This document shows, one piece after another, positions 23,351 through 37,254 of a DNA stretch of 64,000 bases. The position numbers were made by a program, and so were the translations under genes. The notes below the pieces were generated by a model. That model worked only from the letters and a program-made list of their open reading frames with translations, was not told the origin of the DNA and searched no databases. This DNA is from Panax quinquefolius (Eukaryota; Streptophyta; Magnoliopsida; Apiales; Araliaceae), in contig CM035170.1 of NCBI GenBank assembly GCA_020205615.1, positions 55,852,812 through 55,916,811 of the forward strand. The letters run 5' to 3'. Every line of letters starts with the position of its first letter. Position 1 is the first letter of the stretch.

Positions 23351-25959
23351 TGTAAGACCCTCAAATTTTTTTTAATAAAAAGGAATTTCCTTTATTTATT
23401 ATTTTGAAATAGTAAGGGTTGATTTGATTAATGTGGATAGCTAAGGGTTAAATAAGCAAATATTTCAAAATAAGCAAGTGGTTATAAAATATTCATTTTT
23501 GTCTGGGAATATTCATTTGGTCGTGGAATATTCGATCATTCAGAATATTCGATGACGGCGCAAAATGACCATGTCTGAGCCCATAACTGAAAGCGATTGG
23601 ATGAAGAAAACGACAAATATAAGTTGGTTAAAAATAACTGCGTAGTTGTTACCGTTAAGACCGTTGAATACCGGTGGTTAAAATACGTGAATACTGCATG
23701 GTTGCATAAAGAGTACACTCAGATTGCACAAGATTGTTGAATTATTGATCCTTACGTAAGAAGGCACTACTCAATAATTTTCACAAGTGGTTATCGTCAA
23801 TATTTTATTTTATTGATTCAATAATTGCTTGCGTTGATATTTTATATTATTGTTGTTCAATAATTGTCAATTTGCATTATCTCCATTATCGGATCAATAA
23901 TTCATATTATTTGAATAATATTATTAGATAGCATTATTGGCAATGTCTAGAAAGTTCATCGAGGAGAGGTTTGGTCACCTAATTGCAAGGCCAAGAAGGA
24001 GAAATCCTTATCTGAAAGCCCCTCTTTCCTGGGACTACCTGGTTGTCATAATTGTGATTCTCATAATATTATTTGTGAATAATTAATTATTGATTCATAT
24101 GATAAAGAAATATTTATTTTATGTGGATATAAATGATGGATTTATTTATGTGGTTATAAATGAAGAAATTATTGTTGAGGTGTTTTATCAAGATTTTACC
24201 GCATCGAGGTATTAAAAATTAAATCGTGGGTTTTGAGATATATTGCGGGGGGTTATAATTTTTAATTAACCATTGGATTGTGGTAATTTTTGGGTATGTT
24301 ATACATACATAAGTTGAGTATATGTCCACAAATTTTGAACCGTTAAAATGCACGAATGATTTGTTGTGAATTTTAAGAGGTGTCGAATTCGGAAATTCGG
24401 GTTATAATTGATTTTGGTGGAAAATTCTAGAATTGAGTGGGCCCCACTTGTGGTTGGTGAAGAAATGTGCTGAATTTTATTTCAAATGTGGTGGGTGGCA
24501 ATAGTAGCGAGTAAAGCCATCGTAAAGCAGTCAAGTCTGCTTTCTATGGCTAACATTTTCCTATAAATAGAGGGCTAAGTTAAAATTGAAAATCACACCG
24601 TAAACAAAGTTTTCTCTTTCTCTCTATATATATTGTTGAGCGTATTTTGTGAGTATTTAGATACTTTGAGAGTTCATTGCTCAAGATAAGTTTCATTCAA
24701 AGATCACTTCCGACCTTTCCTTCCAAGTAATCGATTCTTTGAGGTAAGGGATATTATTTTTTTCGTAATGATATTATTTCTTCAATATCATTATGTTGAA
24801 ATGTCGATCCAAGTTTTTATCAAATTTGGAACTTTTTCATATCGGGGTTACTATTCATGAGTTACTATTCACGATATCGGCACTATTCACGATACTAAGA
24901 CTATTCACGATATCACGCATACAATTCAATTTAAAAATAAAATTTCTTCTTTTCGTCCAAAATATCTATTCGGATACTAGCTTTGATTGTATCCATGTTT
25001 TGATCATTCTTGAATTTTACACCACTATGATTATTTTTGAGGTATTGTTGGACATTAATAAAACAAAGTACGAATCATTACTCCTTAATTCTTGTCATTT
25101 TGTTTCACTGGATTCGTTCTTTAAAAATATTTTCATCATCCTCGCCTTTAAATGATGATATTATTGAATATCTTCGGCCCAGTAGTGCAAAGATGAATGA
25201 TTTCTCAAGAATATCTTTGGCCCAGTGCAAAGATGAACAGTGTTTTAAATGAACACGACCGATCGATGAATATCTTTGGCACAGTAGTGCAAAGATGAAC
25301 AGTGTTTAAATGAACACGACCGATCGATGAATATCTTTGGCCTTTAGTGCAAAGATGAACAGTGTTGAGATGAATATACTGGATTGATGAATATCTTTGG
25401 CTCAGTAGTGCAAAGATGAATATTTGATTTGAGATGAATATTGATTGATGTTACAGGATAAAATATTGATGATGGACTGTTAAATTCATAGATTATAGTA
25501 GATTTCATTCTCTACGTAACTCTTCTATGAATTATTATTTCATTGCGAATATTGATCCGAAACTTGTTGTCTATCAGATTCTATCGATTTTTCCTCGTTG
25601 AAGACTAACGATAATTGTTGTATATTATCGTAGTCATAATATTCTTCTTGAGCTAGTTGAGCTCACCCTTTTCCTTTTTGTTCCATTCTTCTCGTGGAGG
25701 CGAGAATATATAATGAGTGCGAGTCTGGGGTATGGAATGAAGGTTTTAGAAAGGATTGTTTAGTAGTCCTCACCATTTTTGTAAAATAATGTATCAATAA
25801 ATGTGATGAGGATTTATTTGAGTATAAATATTGTCTAGAAGATAATATTTGTATTTAAACTCACAGTTTTACTGTTGTAATAATAAAGTTGTAGTTGTTT
25901 CTGTACCATGTATTGACAACTCAGAATGGGTGATGTATACCTATTTTGGGGGCGTCACA
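23351..25959 (+). mobile_element. Element B 3' LTR (2609 bp)
   Basis: It starts TGTAAGACCCTC and ends GGGGGCGTCACA, followed by the TSD TAAGA. TATAAATA is at 24562-24569 and GAGGTAAGGG at 24741-24750. Between about 25180 and 25430 there are five GGC...AGTGCAAAGATGAA modules, where the 5' LTR has four in the matching stretch. This LTR is the best uninterrupted reference for the type-B subfamily in the window. Confidence 0.94.
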
Positions 25960-25964
25960 TAAGA

Positions 25965-26763
25965 GTAGAGAAGGAGCAGAATACTTTTCTATAGCTTCTC
26001 TAAAATTTCTCTCTCTAGAGTTTCAGTGAATTCGTAAGAAATAATGAAGGAATGGGCTTCTATTTATAGAAAAATGGACCGTGATAAGTAACTAACTCAT
26101 GAACAATTTAGAGATTGATTTACTTTAATCTGATGGTCCATATTTAAAGCAAAATCTTTTAAATAAAATATAATATATTCTATTTATAATCTAATAAAAC
26201 GAATAACTTTATAAAAGATTTTACTATGCAAACACTATGCAGCACTATATAAAAACACTATGCATAATAAAATATAATAAATTTAATTATTGTTTAATAA
26301 AATGATAACTTTATAAAAGTATTCTATTTTATATAAAAAGCTTTTCTGTTTTATTACATTAATACTACCAATTAAACAAAACTGAGTGACTTATCACATA
26401 TGCATCAATAATCAATACCGTGTGCTACTATGTAACCACACGTACATCGCATTTTTAACAATCGTGTGTTTCAACAATTTAATCAGTAAAACTTCCGTCG
26501 TTATTTTCATAAAGTATTTTTGTCGTTTTCTCAATCCGACAATAATTTCGTTAGGGGTCCACCAATGATTGTTCATTGCATTTAATATTCTCTATTAAAA
26601 CGAATATTCCCCACCAATCGAATATTATATAACACTTCATGTGCTTTTGCAAAATTTATAAATATTACCCACAACTATAACATTATATCAAATTTACTCC
26701 ATAATATTCAAAAATGATATTTATAGAAAATTCATCTTTATTTATAAAAGTTGGGGTCTTACA
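25965..26763 (-). mobile_element. Solo LTR S2, right part (leader, TATA, U3)
   Basis: This continues S2 after element B. It holds the reverse leader (TTTCTCTCTCTAGAGTTTCAG), the reverse TATA box (26061-26068) and U3, and closes GGGGTCTTACA. The five bases that follow, CTATA (26764-26768), repeat those before 11722. Confidence 0.92.
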
Positions 26764-26768
26764 CTATA

Positions 26769-26864
26769 TATTAGGGGTGATATACATAGGCTTCTTGATT
26801 GAGTAAGACTATGAAATGCATGGCCATGCTCACATAGTGATTTGTTTCATATAGTCTACTCATT
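26769..26864 (+). mobile_element. Oldest layer: copia-type LTR, piece 2
   Basis: Continues 11721 after removal of S2: the joined text reads through CCTCCTATA into TTAGGGGTGATATACATAG and on to ATGGCCATGCTCACATAG. It is cut again at 26865 by the type-C LTR. Confidence 0.55.
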
Positions 26865-28818
26865 TGTAACGACCCCAAAATTTATACAATTTAATTCTCG
26901 ATTTCAGTCCTTAATAATACATTCAACCTCTAATTTTACATCATTAAACGATAATACAACCATTGAAATTTGCGGAATAATTAAAATTTTCTATTACAAA
27001 CTATCCTCGTTCCCAAAACCTTCAACCTTTACATCTAAATATCTCAGAATCAATTTAATACTATAATAGTTTACATTGCGAAACGATATTACAATTCAAC
27101 ATTTATACATCATTCGGAACCTTAAACATGGCTCAAATAATAACAACACAACCAAAGTGTATAAATCTTCAAGTATCACATCTGATTCATATCTTTCAAG
27201 TAACACATAACTTTACCTTGAAATCTTGACCTGCAAAAAATGGTTATTTGCAAGGTTGAGCTCGACAACCCAGCAAAATCTAACAGTTTTCATAAATCAC
27301 ATAGCACATAATAACATGCTCAATATATAACATACATGTTGCAGTTCATATAACAAGTATAAAGATTGAGTTCCTTACTCAATCAGCATACTTTAATCAA
27401 TCAACGTAGTCATAAATTGACTTTTACATTTCATACTTTCAACATATATATAACACATCATGTTCTATGCAATAAAGATTTAAAACAGTTAATCATCAAG
27501 TTCACATAGCAAATAGGATCTGAAAGACTTACCTGATTCTTAGTTTATGAACTACGACTTAACTACTTATCGCTTATCTGCACTTCGTGTATTCCTACAC
27601 AGTTATATCATTATTCACATTAACTATTAGTCACATAGTAATGGATAGTAGCTATAATGTAAACTTTACATCTCATAACCCTTCTTATTAATCAATACAC
27701 AATGTACTAACATCCTTTTTCCAACATAACACTCATTTCTAGTTAAACTTGTTATTTCGGTACAAGTCTTACATTACCATTTACATTTTAGAAATCCCAA
27801 GTGTTGACTTCACAACACTTGTTTATCATTCATTGTATATACTAAGTTATCACATAACGCGTTTGTAACGTACTAATCATTCTCATAACTTTGAATTTAT
27901 CAATTATATATCACGGTTCTGTTTTAACCTTCTTACTACATGTGTGACACATTAACATAACTTTAGACCAAGTGGTAATGCTACTCAAAATCAAGCAGCA
28001 ATGAGAAGTCTTTGTTTATATCAGATGTATGCGTATGATTCACACACACACAAGTAGCGATTCTAGCTTTTTATCTCTTAACACCAAATAAGCAGTATGC
28101 TGGGTGCACGATAGAGGCAGTAGCCTGCTATGAACGATGGCAGACTTTTAGCCTGAATAAACACTTAATTTCACCCACAAAACAGTGAAATTAACATATA
28201 AAATAAATATAAAACTATCATAAACATGATTGCTAACATATTCATCAACATAGAACAATTTAACAACACTTTTAACTATTTTAATTTCTTAAATTTCTCA
28301 TTTTCATATAAAACTCAATTTTTTTGACATTCTTCCCAAAAATCAACACTGTGATTTCAATTCTTCACCAAATCACTTCGTTCAAGTTACATTATCTTTG
28401 TTTCTTAATGAACTAGCATAAACAAGCTTCAATTTGCAGTTTAACATAAGAATTGACCATCATAATTAGTACCTTCATAAGCCATATATAAAACTTATAC
28501 ACTATAATTAGTTTTTTTCCTTTAAACACAATTAACATAATAATTCTTTAACTAAATACTAGTTCTAACACCACACATACATATTGATACAATAATTCAG
28601 TTCATAACTACCATTTTAGACAAATTGGATTCACAGAGCTTAGAAACTTTATGCCGTAAAACATACATGCCTATATATATATATAATATCAAGGTTATGG
28701 ACAATACCTTTAATTGCTCGGTAATTCTTGCTAAAACACAACGAATTTCTTTGGAATTCTCAAAAATCTTCCTCTCAAACTCTCTATGTTCTCTCTCCAA
28801 TTCTCTGTAGAACCTTTC
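26865..28818 (-). mobile_element. Type-C LTR (solo), left part
   Basis: This LTR is unrelated to the gypsy LTRs around it. Its left edge reads TGTAACGACCCC. It resumes at 31192 and ends GGATTGTCACA at 31825; the matching host bases are CATT (26861-26864 and 31826-31829). The forward copy at 62300 shares several blocks, for example AAATCACAGTGTTGATTT. No coding region is recognisable. The family is unknown to me. Confidence 0.75.
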
Positions 28819-31186
28819 TGTGACGCCCCCAAAATAGGTATACATCACCCATCTTGAGTCGCCAAATACATGGTACAAAATTCCAATACAACTTAATTAT
28901 ACAACAGTCGCGTAAAATACGACTAAACATATACTGTGAGTTTTAATACAAATATTGTCTACTAGAGAGTATAAAAACTCAATGGGGTCCTCATTACATT
29001 TATTATTATACTATTTCACAGAATAGTGAGGACTACTAATGCAAACATCTAGGACCATCACTCTGTTCCCCGACTAGTCCCAGCTACGTTCTCATTTCCT
29101 GAAGAGAACAATGAAAACAAAAAGGATGAGCTTAACTAGCCCAGTAAGAAATATTATAACTAAGATAATGCAGAATAATTTATCGTTAGCCTTCAACAGT
29201 GTTAAACTGATACAATATAACAAACATCAGGTTTAACTACAGCAAAATAAGCAATCCATTAGAAGAGTCAAGTAGAGAATAAAATCTACTACCTTATATG
29301 ATTTAAAATGTTTTTCATCACTTTTATCGCTGAGACTCAGCTTAATAAATAATCCACATCATCAAATCATCCCCGCACTACTACGTGCCAAGGATATTCT
29401 TTAAGATCACGACCACGAATTATCCATGCACTTCGCCAAAGATAATCGTGTTTTCATCAATCAACCCCCTGATCATGTCATAAAATAATTCATCTTTTGC
29501 ACCCTCGGCAAGAGAATCCATAGCCATAATCATACCAAAATTGTCCATCAATGCACCATCGCCAACGAGGATTTTTTTTCACATCATTTGTAACATTACG
29601 GGCCATGATTATACAATAATCCTCGGTCATAATCATACCAAGTCCATCTATGCACTACAGGTCACAGATGACTTTCAACATAATATAAACATGAAGATGA
29701 TGACAATGGCATAATAATTCAATAAAACAAGATCAAGAATTAATTTATCTAGGAACCAATAACGTCCAAATTGTCAACATGATACTGCTTTGTAGAGTAA
29801 AATTCAAGAATGCTCAGAAGAATATTTATATGAAAAGATACTGGATGAAGCGCAAATATCAAGGATATTCCACTAATTTCATGGAGTATAGAAGTAAAAA
29901 ATTTAACCAACTGAGTATAATAAAGAATGGAATAACAAAAGAAATCACCAATCATGCGATAGACCGCACAGGCAGGTTATTCCAACAGAATAATAAAGAA
30001 CGGAACCAGGTCATGCGTAAAGCACATACATGATGTTCTAACAGAATGATAAAGATCGGAACCAGGTCATGCGTAAAGCACAGACAAGATGTTCCAACAG
30101 AATGATAAAGAACGGAACCAGTCATGATAAAAAGCATGCATGTGATGTTCCAAATGTAATGATAAAGAACGAAATAATAACAGAAATCACCATTCATGCG
30201 GTACTTCGCATAGACAGGTTATTCCAACAGAATAATAAAGAATGGAATAACAGAAGTTCGCTTCATGAATACAAAAGAAATAATACCCCCTACCTTAAGA
30301 AGAAGAGTACTGGATATATGAGTAGTGAAGTAGTAGAATACTTTTCTTCTTTCTCACTATAGTTTATCTCTCTAGTGTTTCAGTGAATTCGCAAGAAATA
30401 ATGAAGGAATGTGCTTCTATTTATAGAAAAATGGACTGCATAGTAACTAACTCATGAACGGTCCATATTGATTTACTTTAATCTGACGGTCCATATTTAA
30501 AGAAAAATCTTTTAAATAAAATATAATATATTCTATTTATAATCTAATAAAACGAATAACTTTATAAAGAATTTTACTATGCAAATACTATGCAGGCACT
30601 ATGCAAACACTATGCATAATAAAATATAATATATTCTAATTATTGTCTTATAAAAATGATAACTTTATAAAAGTATTCTGCTTTTATATAAAAAAGATTT
30701 TACTATTAGCCTAATAAAACGAATAACTTTATAAAAGTATTATGTTTTATATAAAAGCTTTTCCGCTTTTATTACATTAATAATACCAATAAAACAAAAC
30801 CGAGTGACTTATCACATAAGCATCAATAATCATTACCGCATGCTACTATGCAACCACGCCGTATTATCAGTACTTTTACTACCGAGTAGTTCAACAAAGA
30901 TTAATGGTAAAACTTCCGCCGTTATTTTCAATAAAATATTTTATCGCTTTTTTCAATCCGACAATAATTACATTGTGGGGTCCACTAATGATTGTCTTGC
31001 ATTGCATTTAATATTCCCGACAAAAAGAATATTCCCCACCAATCGAATATTATACAACAACTTGCATACTTTTCAAAATTTATAAATACTATCCACAACT
31101 ATAACATTATCTCAAATCCACACCATAATATTAAAAAAATATTTTGAGAAAATTAAATCTTTATTCATAAAATCTGGGGTCTCACA
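28819..31186 (-). mobile_element. Solo LTR S4 (2368 bp)
   Basis: A reverse type-1 gypsy LTR that opens TGTGACGCCCCC and closes GGGGTCTCACA. The flanks are CTTTC (28814-28818) and CTTTT (31187-31191), a TSD with one C/T difference. Inside are the GTAGTGCA modules, the 56-57 bp modules (29960-30240), the donor-like GTAGGGG (about 30287-30293, minus), the TATA box (30418-30425, minus) and an AT-rich U3 with repeated ACTATGCAAACACTATGCA. There is no internal coding region. Confidence 0.92.
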
Positions 31187-31191
31187 CTTTT

Positions 31192-31825
31192 TGTTTTCTT
31201 CTTAGGCTTAGGTAAAAATCCTTTTACGTAGAAATAAAAGGCACGCACCCAACGTCTAAAACCCACATTGGAATAAATACAATATTAAGTTATCAGTTAT
31301 AAAATATAATATATATTATTTTATATTTTTATTTATTTTATTTAGATTATTTAAATTTAAAAATTAAAATCCAAAAGCCATAAGGCTTTGTTTTGTAAAA
31401 CCCTTTAAAATTTAAAGACTTAATATATTTAAGCCTTGTTTGGCAAAAACTAAATTATTTAATAAACAATTTAGTTTATAATTTATAATCACATATTATT
31501 TATTTAGATTTCAATATCCAATAATAATCACATGAATTAATTACACATACTATATTTAAAATAAATATTCTACTTAAACAAATATCACAAAATTATAATC
31601 TCATTATAATTTTTATTTAATAACTTATCATACCATCTTAAATTATTAAATTAAAACAATAATATAACATCTCATGTTATATTATAACTCTATAAATTAT
31701 AAATTAATTTAATTTAGAATATTATCTAGTAATAAATATTTACTAATAATAACCACATCAATAAAATATTTCTTTCATTTAATAAATATTTTTAATTACA
31801 ATTACTAAAATCTTGGATTGTCACA
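31192..31825 (-). mobile_element. Type-C LTR (solo), right part
   Basis: AT-rich continuation of 28818. It matches 62300-63130 in reverse, for example around the phrase GCCAAACAAGGC and the ACGTAG near 31229, and ends GGATTGTCACA. Together the two parts give a solo LTR of about 2.6 kb. Confidence 0.75.
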
Positions 31826-31829
31826 CATT

Positions 31830-32219
31830 GATCAAGAAAACTTATATTAAATTATGAAGAGTATGACACATTTCATGACTCGAGTTTAATCTAGGATGTC
31901 AAGGTTAAAAGGATTAAATTACATTGAAACATTGGTCATGGAAAGGTTATATTGAATCATCGATTTTATTATTACTTGGGTGGCATTGATGCATTACTAG
32001 ATGCCGCTCACTATTTATAATTTTATAATATGATTTTAAAATTATTGCCAACGTAATAATAACTAATAGGGTCACACACATAGAACGTAATTAAAATAAA
32101 ATTAATTTAAATTGTAAAGACTTAAATATGTCAATATGATTGATAGTATTTAAATTACTAATTTAAATTAAGTGGATAATTTATATATATAGGTATATTA
32201 ATTAAGTAAGACTTAATTA

Positions 32220-32263
<44 letters not shown>

Positions 32264-32465
32264 GATTTTATGAAATTAGGTTATTGATTAATTCCTTTTA
32301 ACTGCTATATATATGATATATAACAGCCATTTAGGTTAGAGATCATAACCTTACAAACCCTAGCCACTCTTAGAGAGAGACAAGAGAGAAAACCTTTAAA
32401 AAAAATCATGATCCTTTGGTGGCTAGTACCGCATCACCCTTTTATTGCAGAATCGTGAGACGGTT
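31830..32465 (+). mobile_element. Oldest layer: copia-type LTR, piece 3
   Basis: Continues 26864. It contains ATGTCAAGGTTAAAAGGATT, ACTTGGGTGGCATTGATGC and ATTGCCAACGTAATAATAAC, which resemble a common plant copia LTR as remembered, an (AT)n run at 32222, and a leader-like CTTAGAGAGAGACAAGAGAG. It is cut at 32466 by element D; the preceding CGGTT is the TSD of D. Confidence 0.6.
32222..32261. repeat. (AT)20 microsatellite
   Basis: Forty bases of uninterrupted alternating A and T inside the copia-type LTR. Confidence 0.95.
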
Positions 32466-34312
32466 TGTGACGCCCCCCAAATTAGGTACACATCACCCAT
32501 CTTGAGTCGCCAGATACATGGTACATAATTCAAATACAACTTAATAATACAACTGTCGTGTACAATACGACAAAACATAACATGTGAGTTTGAATACAAA
32601 TATTGTCTACTAGAGAGTATACAAACTCAAAAGAAGTCCTCATTACAATTATTATCACACTATTTCACAGAATAGTGAGGACTACTAATGCACCATCTAG
32701 GACCATCACTTTGTTCCCCACTAGTCCCAAATACCACGCTCTCATTTCACGAAGAGAATAAAAGAAAGAAAGGGTGAGCTCAACTAGCCCAGTAAGAAAT
32801 ATTATAAATAAGATAATGCAGAATAATTTATTGTTAGCCTTTAACAGTGTTAAACTGATAAAATATAATAACTATCAAGTTTAACTGCAACGAAACAAGC
32901 AATCCATTTAAAGAGTCAAGTAGGGAATAAAATCTATTATCTTCTATGATTTTAAAAGGTTTTTCATCACTTTTATCGTTGGGACTCATCTTAATAAAAA
33001 AAATCCACATCATCGAATCACCCCTGCACTACGGCCAAGGATATTCTTTAGTATCACGACCACGAATTATCCATGCACTACGGCTAAAGATAATCATATT
33101 TTCATCAACGGTCCTGATCATGCCATAAAACAATTCATCTTTGCACTATGGCCAAAGAGAATCCATAGCCATAATCATACCAAAAACTGTCCATCAATGC
33201 ACTACGCCAATGAGAACTTTTTTCCACATCATTTGTAACATTACGGTTATGATTATATCGAATAATCCCTGGTCATAATCATACCAAGTCTATCTATGCA
33301 CTACAGGCCACAGATGACTTTCAATATAATATAAACATGAGGATGATGACAATGATATAAGAATTCAATAAAACAAGTTCAAGAATTAATTTATCTAGGA
33401 ACTGATAACGTCCAAATTGTCAACATGATACTGCTTTGTAGAGTAAAATTCAAGAATGCTCAGAAGAATATTTCCATGAAAAGATACTGGATGAAGCACA
33501 AATATTAAGGGTATTCCACTAGTTTCATGGAGTATAGAAGTCAAAGTTTTAACCAACTGAGTATAATAAAGAATGGAATAACAAAAGAAATCACCATGCA
33601 TGCGATAGATCCTCGCAGGCAGCAAAAGTATTCCAATGTAATAATAAATAACGGAATTCAGTCCCACAGAAAAGCGCATGTATGTGGATATTCCAATGTA
33701 ATAATAAATAATGGAACTAGGTCCCATGTAAAACGCCGCATATGATATTACTGACGTAATAATAAATAATGGAACCGTGTCCCAGTAATCGCACGCATGG
33801 TGATATTCCGGCGTAATAATAAAGAACGAAATATTAGAAGAATTTCACCATGTATGCGGTATTGCAGAGATAAACAAAGTTATTCCAATGTAATAATAAG
33901 AATGGAATAATGTAAGAATTTCACGATGTATACAGTACTTTGCATAGACAGGTTATTCCAACATAATAATAAATAATGGAATAACAGAAGAATTTCACCA
34001 AGTATAGGGTATCCCGCGTATATAGGTTATTCAAACAGAATAATAAAGAATGGAATAACAGAAGTTCTCTTCATGAATAAGAAAGAAAGAATACCCCTTA
34101 CGAGTACAACAAATAATATCCCCTACCTTAAGAAGAAGAGTACTGGATATATGAGTAGTAAAGTAGCAGAATACTTTTCTTCTTTCTCTCTATAGTTTAT
34201 CTCTTTAGAGTTTCAGTGAATTCATAAGAAATAATGAAGGAATGAGCTTCTATTTATAGAAAAATGGAATGCATAGTAACTAACTCATGAACGGTCCAAA
34301 TTAATTTACTTT
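32466..34312 (-). mobile_element. Element D 3' LTR, first part
   Basis: A reverse LTR that opens TGTGACGCCCCCC. The element TSD CGGTT occurs at 32461-32465 and 53293-53297. It carries the modules, the donor-like site (GTAGGGG in reverse, near 34120) and the TATA box (34251-34258). Solo LTR S5 interrupts it at 34313, and it resumes at 37255. Confidence 0.93.
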
Positions 34313-37249
34313 TGTCAGGAATAAACATGTGAATGATATTCCTATTTAATATATGATTTGATTATGATATATATATGAATGAATATGCAAGTATGCTTGC
34401 ATTAAGAAAAGTTGTAAAGTCCTTTGATAGATAATAGAAGTATATGTACAAGGACTTAGAATGAATTGATCAAATATGTTAGGTTGATCCTACATAAGCA
34501 AAACAGCTTTGTAAAGTCCTTAAAAAGAAATGATGTAGAAGGACTATAAATATAGAAAGATTAAGCTTGTTAGGTTGATCTTATGATGTAATAGATAGGC
34601 TTGTCTGATCGTCGAGCACTACACCAGAAGTTGTAGTCTGCCAGGAGAGTCAAGGATAACTCGGGAGCTATCAAGGCAGAATAGAAGTATGCAAGATAGT
34701 AGATCTCGGAGTTCGTAGACTTTCAGGGAAACGAAGAAGGATCGTAGTGTGTTGAGAAGATCTTCCTCGGGATCGTAGTGTCTTTGAGGAAGTCATGTTC
34801 GTCGTCGAGAGACAAACCGCCACGAGAAGACCGATCATCTACCGGCGAAGATGTAAACGTAGACTACACTCGTAGTCGTAGAGTCTCATCGATGTATCAT
34901 GCAGAGATCGTAGTCAAGCAAGATCGATGAAGACAACAAGCACAAGGCGTAAATCGCTTCACAAGATTCGATCTCGGGATCGTAGTGTCTCGCACAAGCC
35001 AAGTCAATCGTAGAGTGCAGAACTACGACCTAAGAAGAAGTGCTCACAATGCCAAGGATGAATCGTAGAGCATATACGGTTCTCAACAAATGAGCATTCC
35101 CAGAATATCCAAAGAAACAAAGCCTCTGGTTCAAGCTGCAAGCTACATCCAAGGAAACCAGAGAGCACTCAGCGAATGGCATGCAGGCTAACAGAAGATC
35201 TAAGCACTAACTCAATAAGCATCAAGATTTAGTTGTAAGGCCATTCGCGATGAAGTCTTCCACAAGGAGATCCAAGGAAGACTTCAGAAGTTGACCAAGG
35301 AAAGTCAGCTTATGTAGTAGCTCTCAAGTGAACAGAAGACAACGATCTTGGAAGCAACCAAGAATATAGTGTTTGCTAAACAAAGAAAGAACTGATGGAA
35401 GGTGAACCAAGATACTGGTCAGCCTCTGAAGAGCAAGGCTAAAGTAACTAAGTGCAGGGTCAGTTCAGATGATAAGTGAACGGGAGATCACAAGGAGAAA
35501 GCAAGCTGGACGCGCCACAAATCTGAAGTGTCTTGATATTCAGAAGGGGACCAGAGCAAGGAATTAGGCCATCAGTCTCTTAGAACAGTCGCAGCAAATA
35601 GAAGTATTGAAACACTACACAATACAAGGAAGAGGTGTTCTACAGTGAAGATCCAAGCAACACTCTTCAGGATCGTAGTGTTAACTCTACTAGTCAACGA
35701 GCAACACTCAACAAGACACTATGATTAGGTCCTTGAAGACGTGCATCAGAATTGTAGAGTTCGAATAGCTGAAGACTGAAGCATTGGGAACGGTTCAATC
35801 TGAAGGGTAATATTCGGACAAGTGCTTATTGAGAGCATCGATGCAAAAGGACAACCTCTTCAACCTGCCCAAGATAGTAAAGTGATAAATCTGACAGGGT
35901 AGGTGAAACAGTAGACTGCAGAGTCAGAAAAAGTATGACATGTCACATCAAACAGTCTACCTCAAGCAACTCAAGATCTGTGAAGAGATTTGAATAGCCT
36001 TCAACGACTACTTTCCAATGGAAGGATTGGGAAGGAGTATAAATAAAGAAGAGCTTCAAAGATCAAAGGTTGCTGGAGTTTCCAAGTTTGGAGAGAAGGT
36101 GGACTGATCTAAACTATGTGAAACAGTGAGTCCGAAGGCTCACTCTATGATCTACCAAGAACATTCAGAAGTCAGATAAAGAAAGAAGTAGAAGTGTGAG
36201 TTCTACTATGTAGAAGTGAGAGTTCTACTACATGAAGAGTGTTCTGAACTACTAAGAGAAAGAAGAGCATTATGTCATCTTGATGTCCATCATGGGAAGA
36301 CTCTAAGTTCAATATGGAAGAGCCTACAGTCATCTTAGCAAGTCCATCATGAGAAGGCATCAAGTAGCAAGAAGGAAGATCACAAATGCCATCATGGTGT
36401 CAAGCATGGGAAAGCTTCTAAGTACCTAACAGAAAAGCTTACAATCATCTTGGAAGCCTATCATGTGTAGCCATCAAGTACCAAGGAGAAGGATCTTCAA
36501 GGCAGCTCACAAAGGGGTCATCCGAAGTGGTTGAGTAACCAAAGAAGCTGAGCATCATGCAACACTCAGCTGCACTTCAAGGATGATCAAGCCAAGCTGC
36601 TAAGTATAGAAGATGTTCAGAGCATGAAGACATCTTAGCAGACTCAAAGACCGACTCCAACAACAACAAACAAACAACTCAAAAAGTCGGTATTCTGAGG
36701 GTCCTTGTCCAAGGGACTAAACAAAGCAGGCCGAAGGGTCCTTGTTCAAGGACTAAACGAAGTTCCAAGCTCTTTGGGCTTAAAGAGTTCTTAGGGAACT
36801 AAAGGAGTCCCAAGGTCACCGGCTTTGAAGAGTTCTAAGTGAATCAAGTCCCAAGGTCACCGGCCTTAAAGGAATCTTAGTGATTCGTGGTGCCGCCTTC
36901 CTTGGTGGAAACTCGCTAGTTGAAAGCGTAAGAGTGGATTAGAGCTTGAGTCTCCAGAACCACTTAAAACCCCTCAGTGTCTTTTACATTATGTCATTTA
37001 CATTATGTACTTATAACCGCTATGTATGTTTTAATCGCTACAACTAAACTTACTCTTCACTTAACAATGTATGTATGATTATGAATATATCAATGAAGGG
37101 ATCATTTACTTATTTCATTTGTGCTTGAAAAGATTCTCATGTTTGTATATATTGATTATGAACAATATAATATAAACCGTAAAAGTATTTGAAATAAAAG
37201 GATCTATTCAACCCCCCTTCTAGATCTATTGTGCCTCCGGGAATTAACA
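34313..37249 (+). mobile_element. Large copia-like solo LTR S5 (2937 bp)
   Basis: The insert starts TGTCAGG and ends GGGAATTAACA. It is flanked by ACTTT (34308-34312) and ACTTC (37250-37254), a TSD with one C/T difference, so its ends are well defined. It has no direct terminal repeats, no primer site and no open frame of note. The end CTATTCAACCCCCC followed by TTCTAG resembles LTR ends of large copia elements (SIRE/Maximus type), so I read it as a solo LTR; the strand is set by that end. A TATA-like TATAAATA lies at 36038-36045. GATCGTAGTG occurs at 34740, 34771, 34978 and 35671. A degenerate repeat with a CATCTTG...CATCATG theme occupies about 36265-36475, and AAGGTCACCGGC is repeated at about 36815 and 36855. 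It is clearly less AT-rich than its flanks. Confidence 0.7.
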
Positions 37250-37254
37250 ACTTC

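Noticed and set aside
28597..28878. 93-codon minus-strand frame
   Set aside because: It crosses the border between the type-C LTR and solo LTR S4 at 28819, so it is a chance fusion of two insertions.
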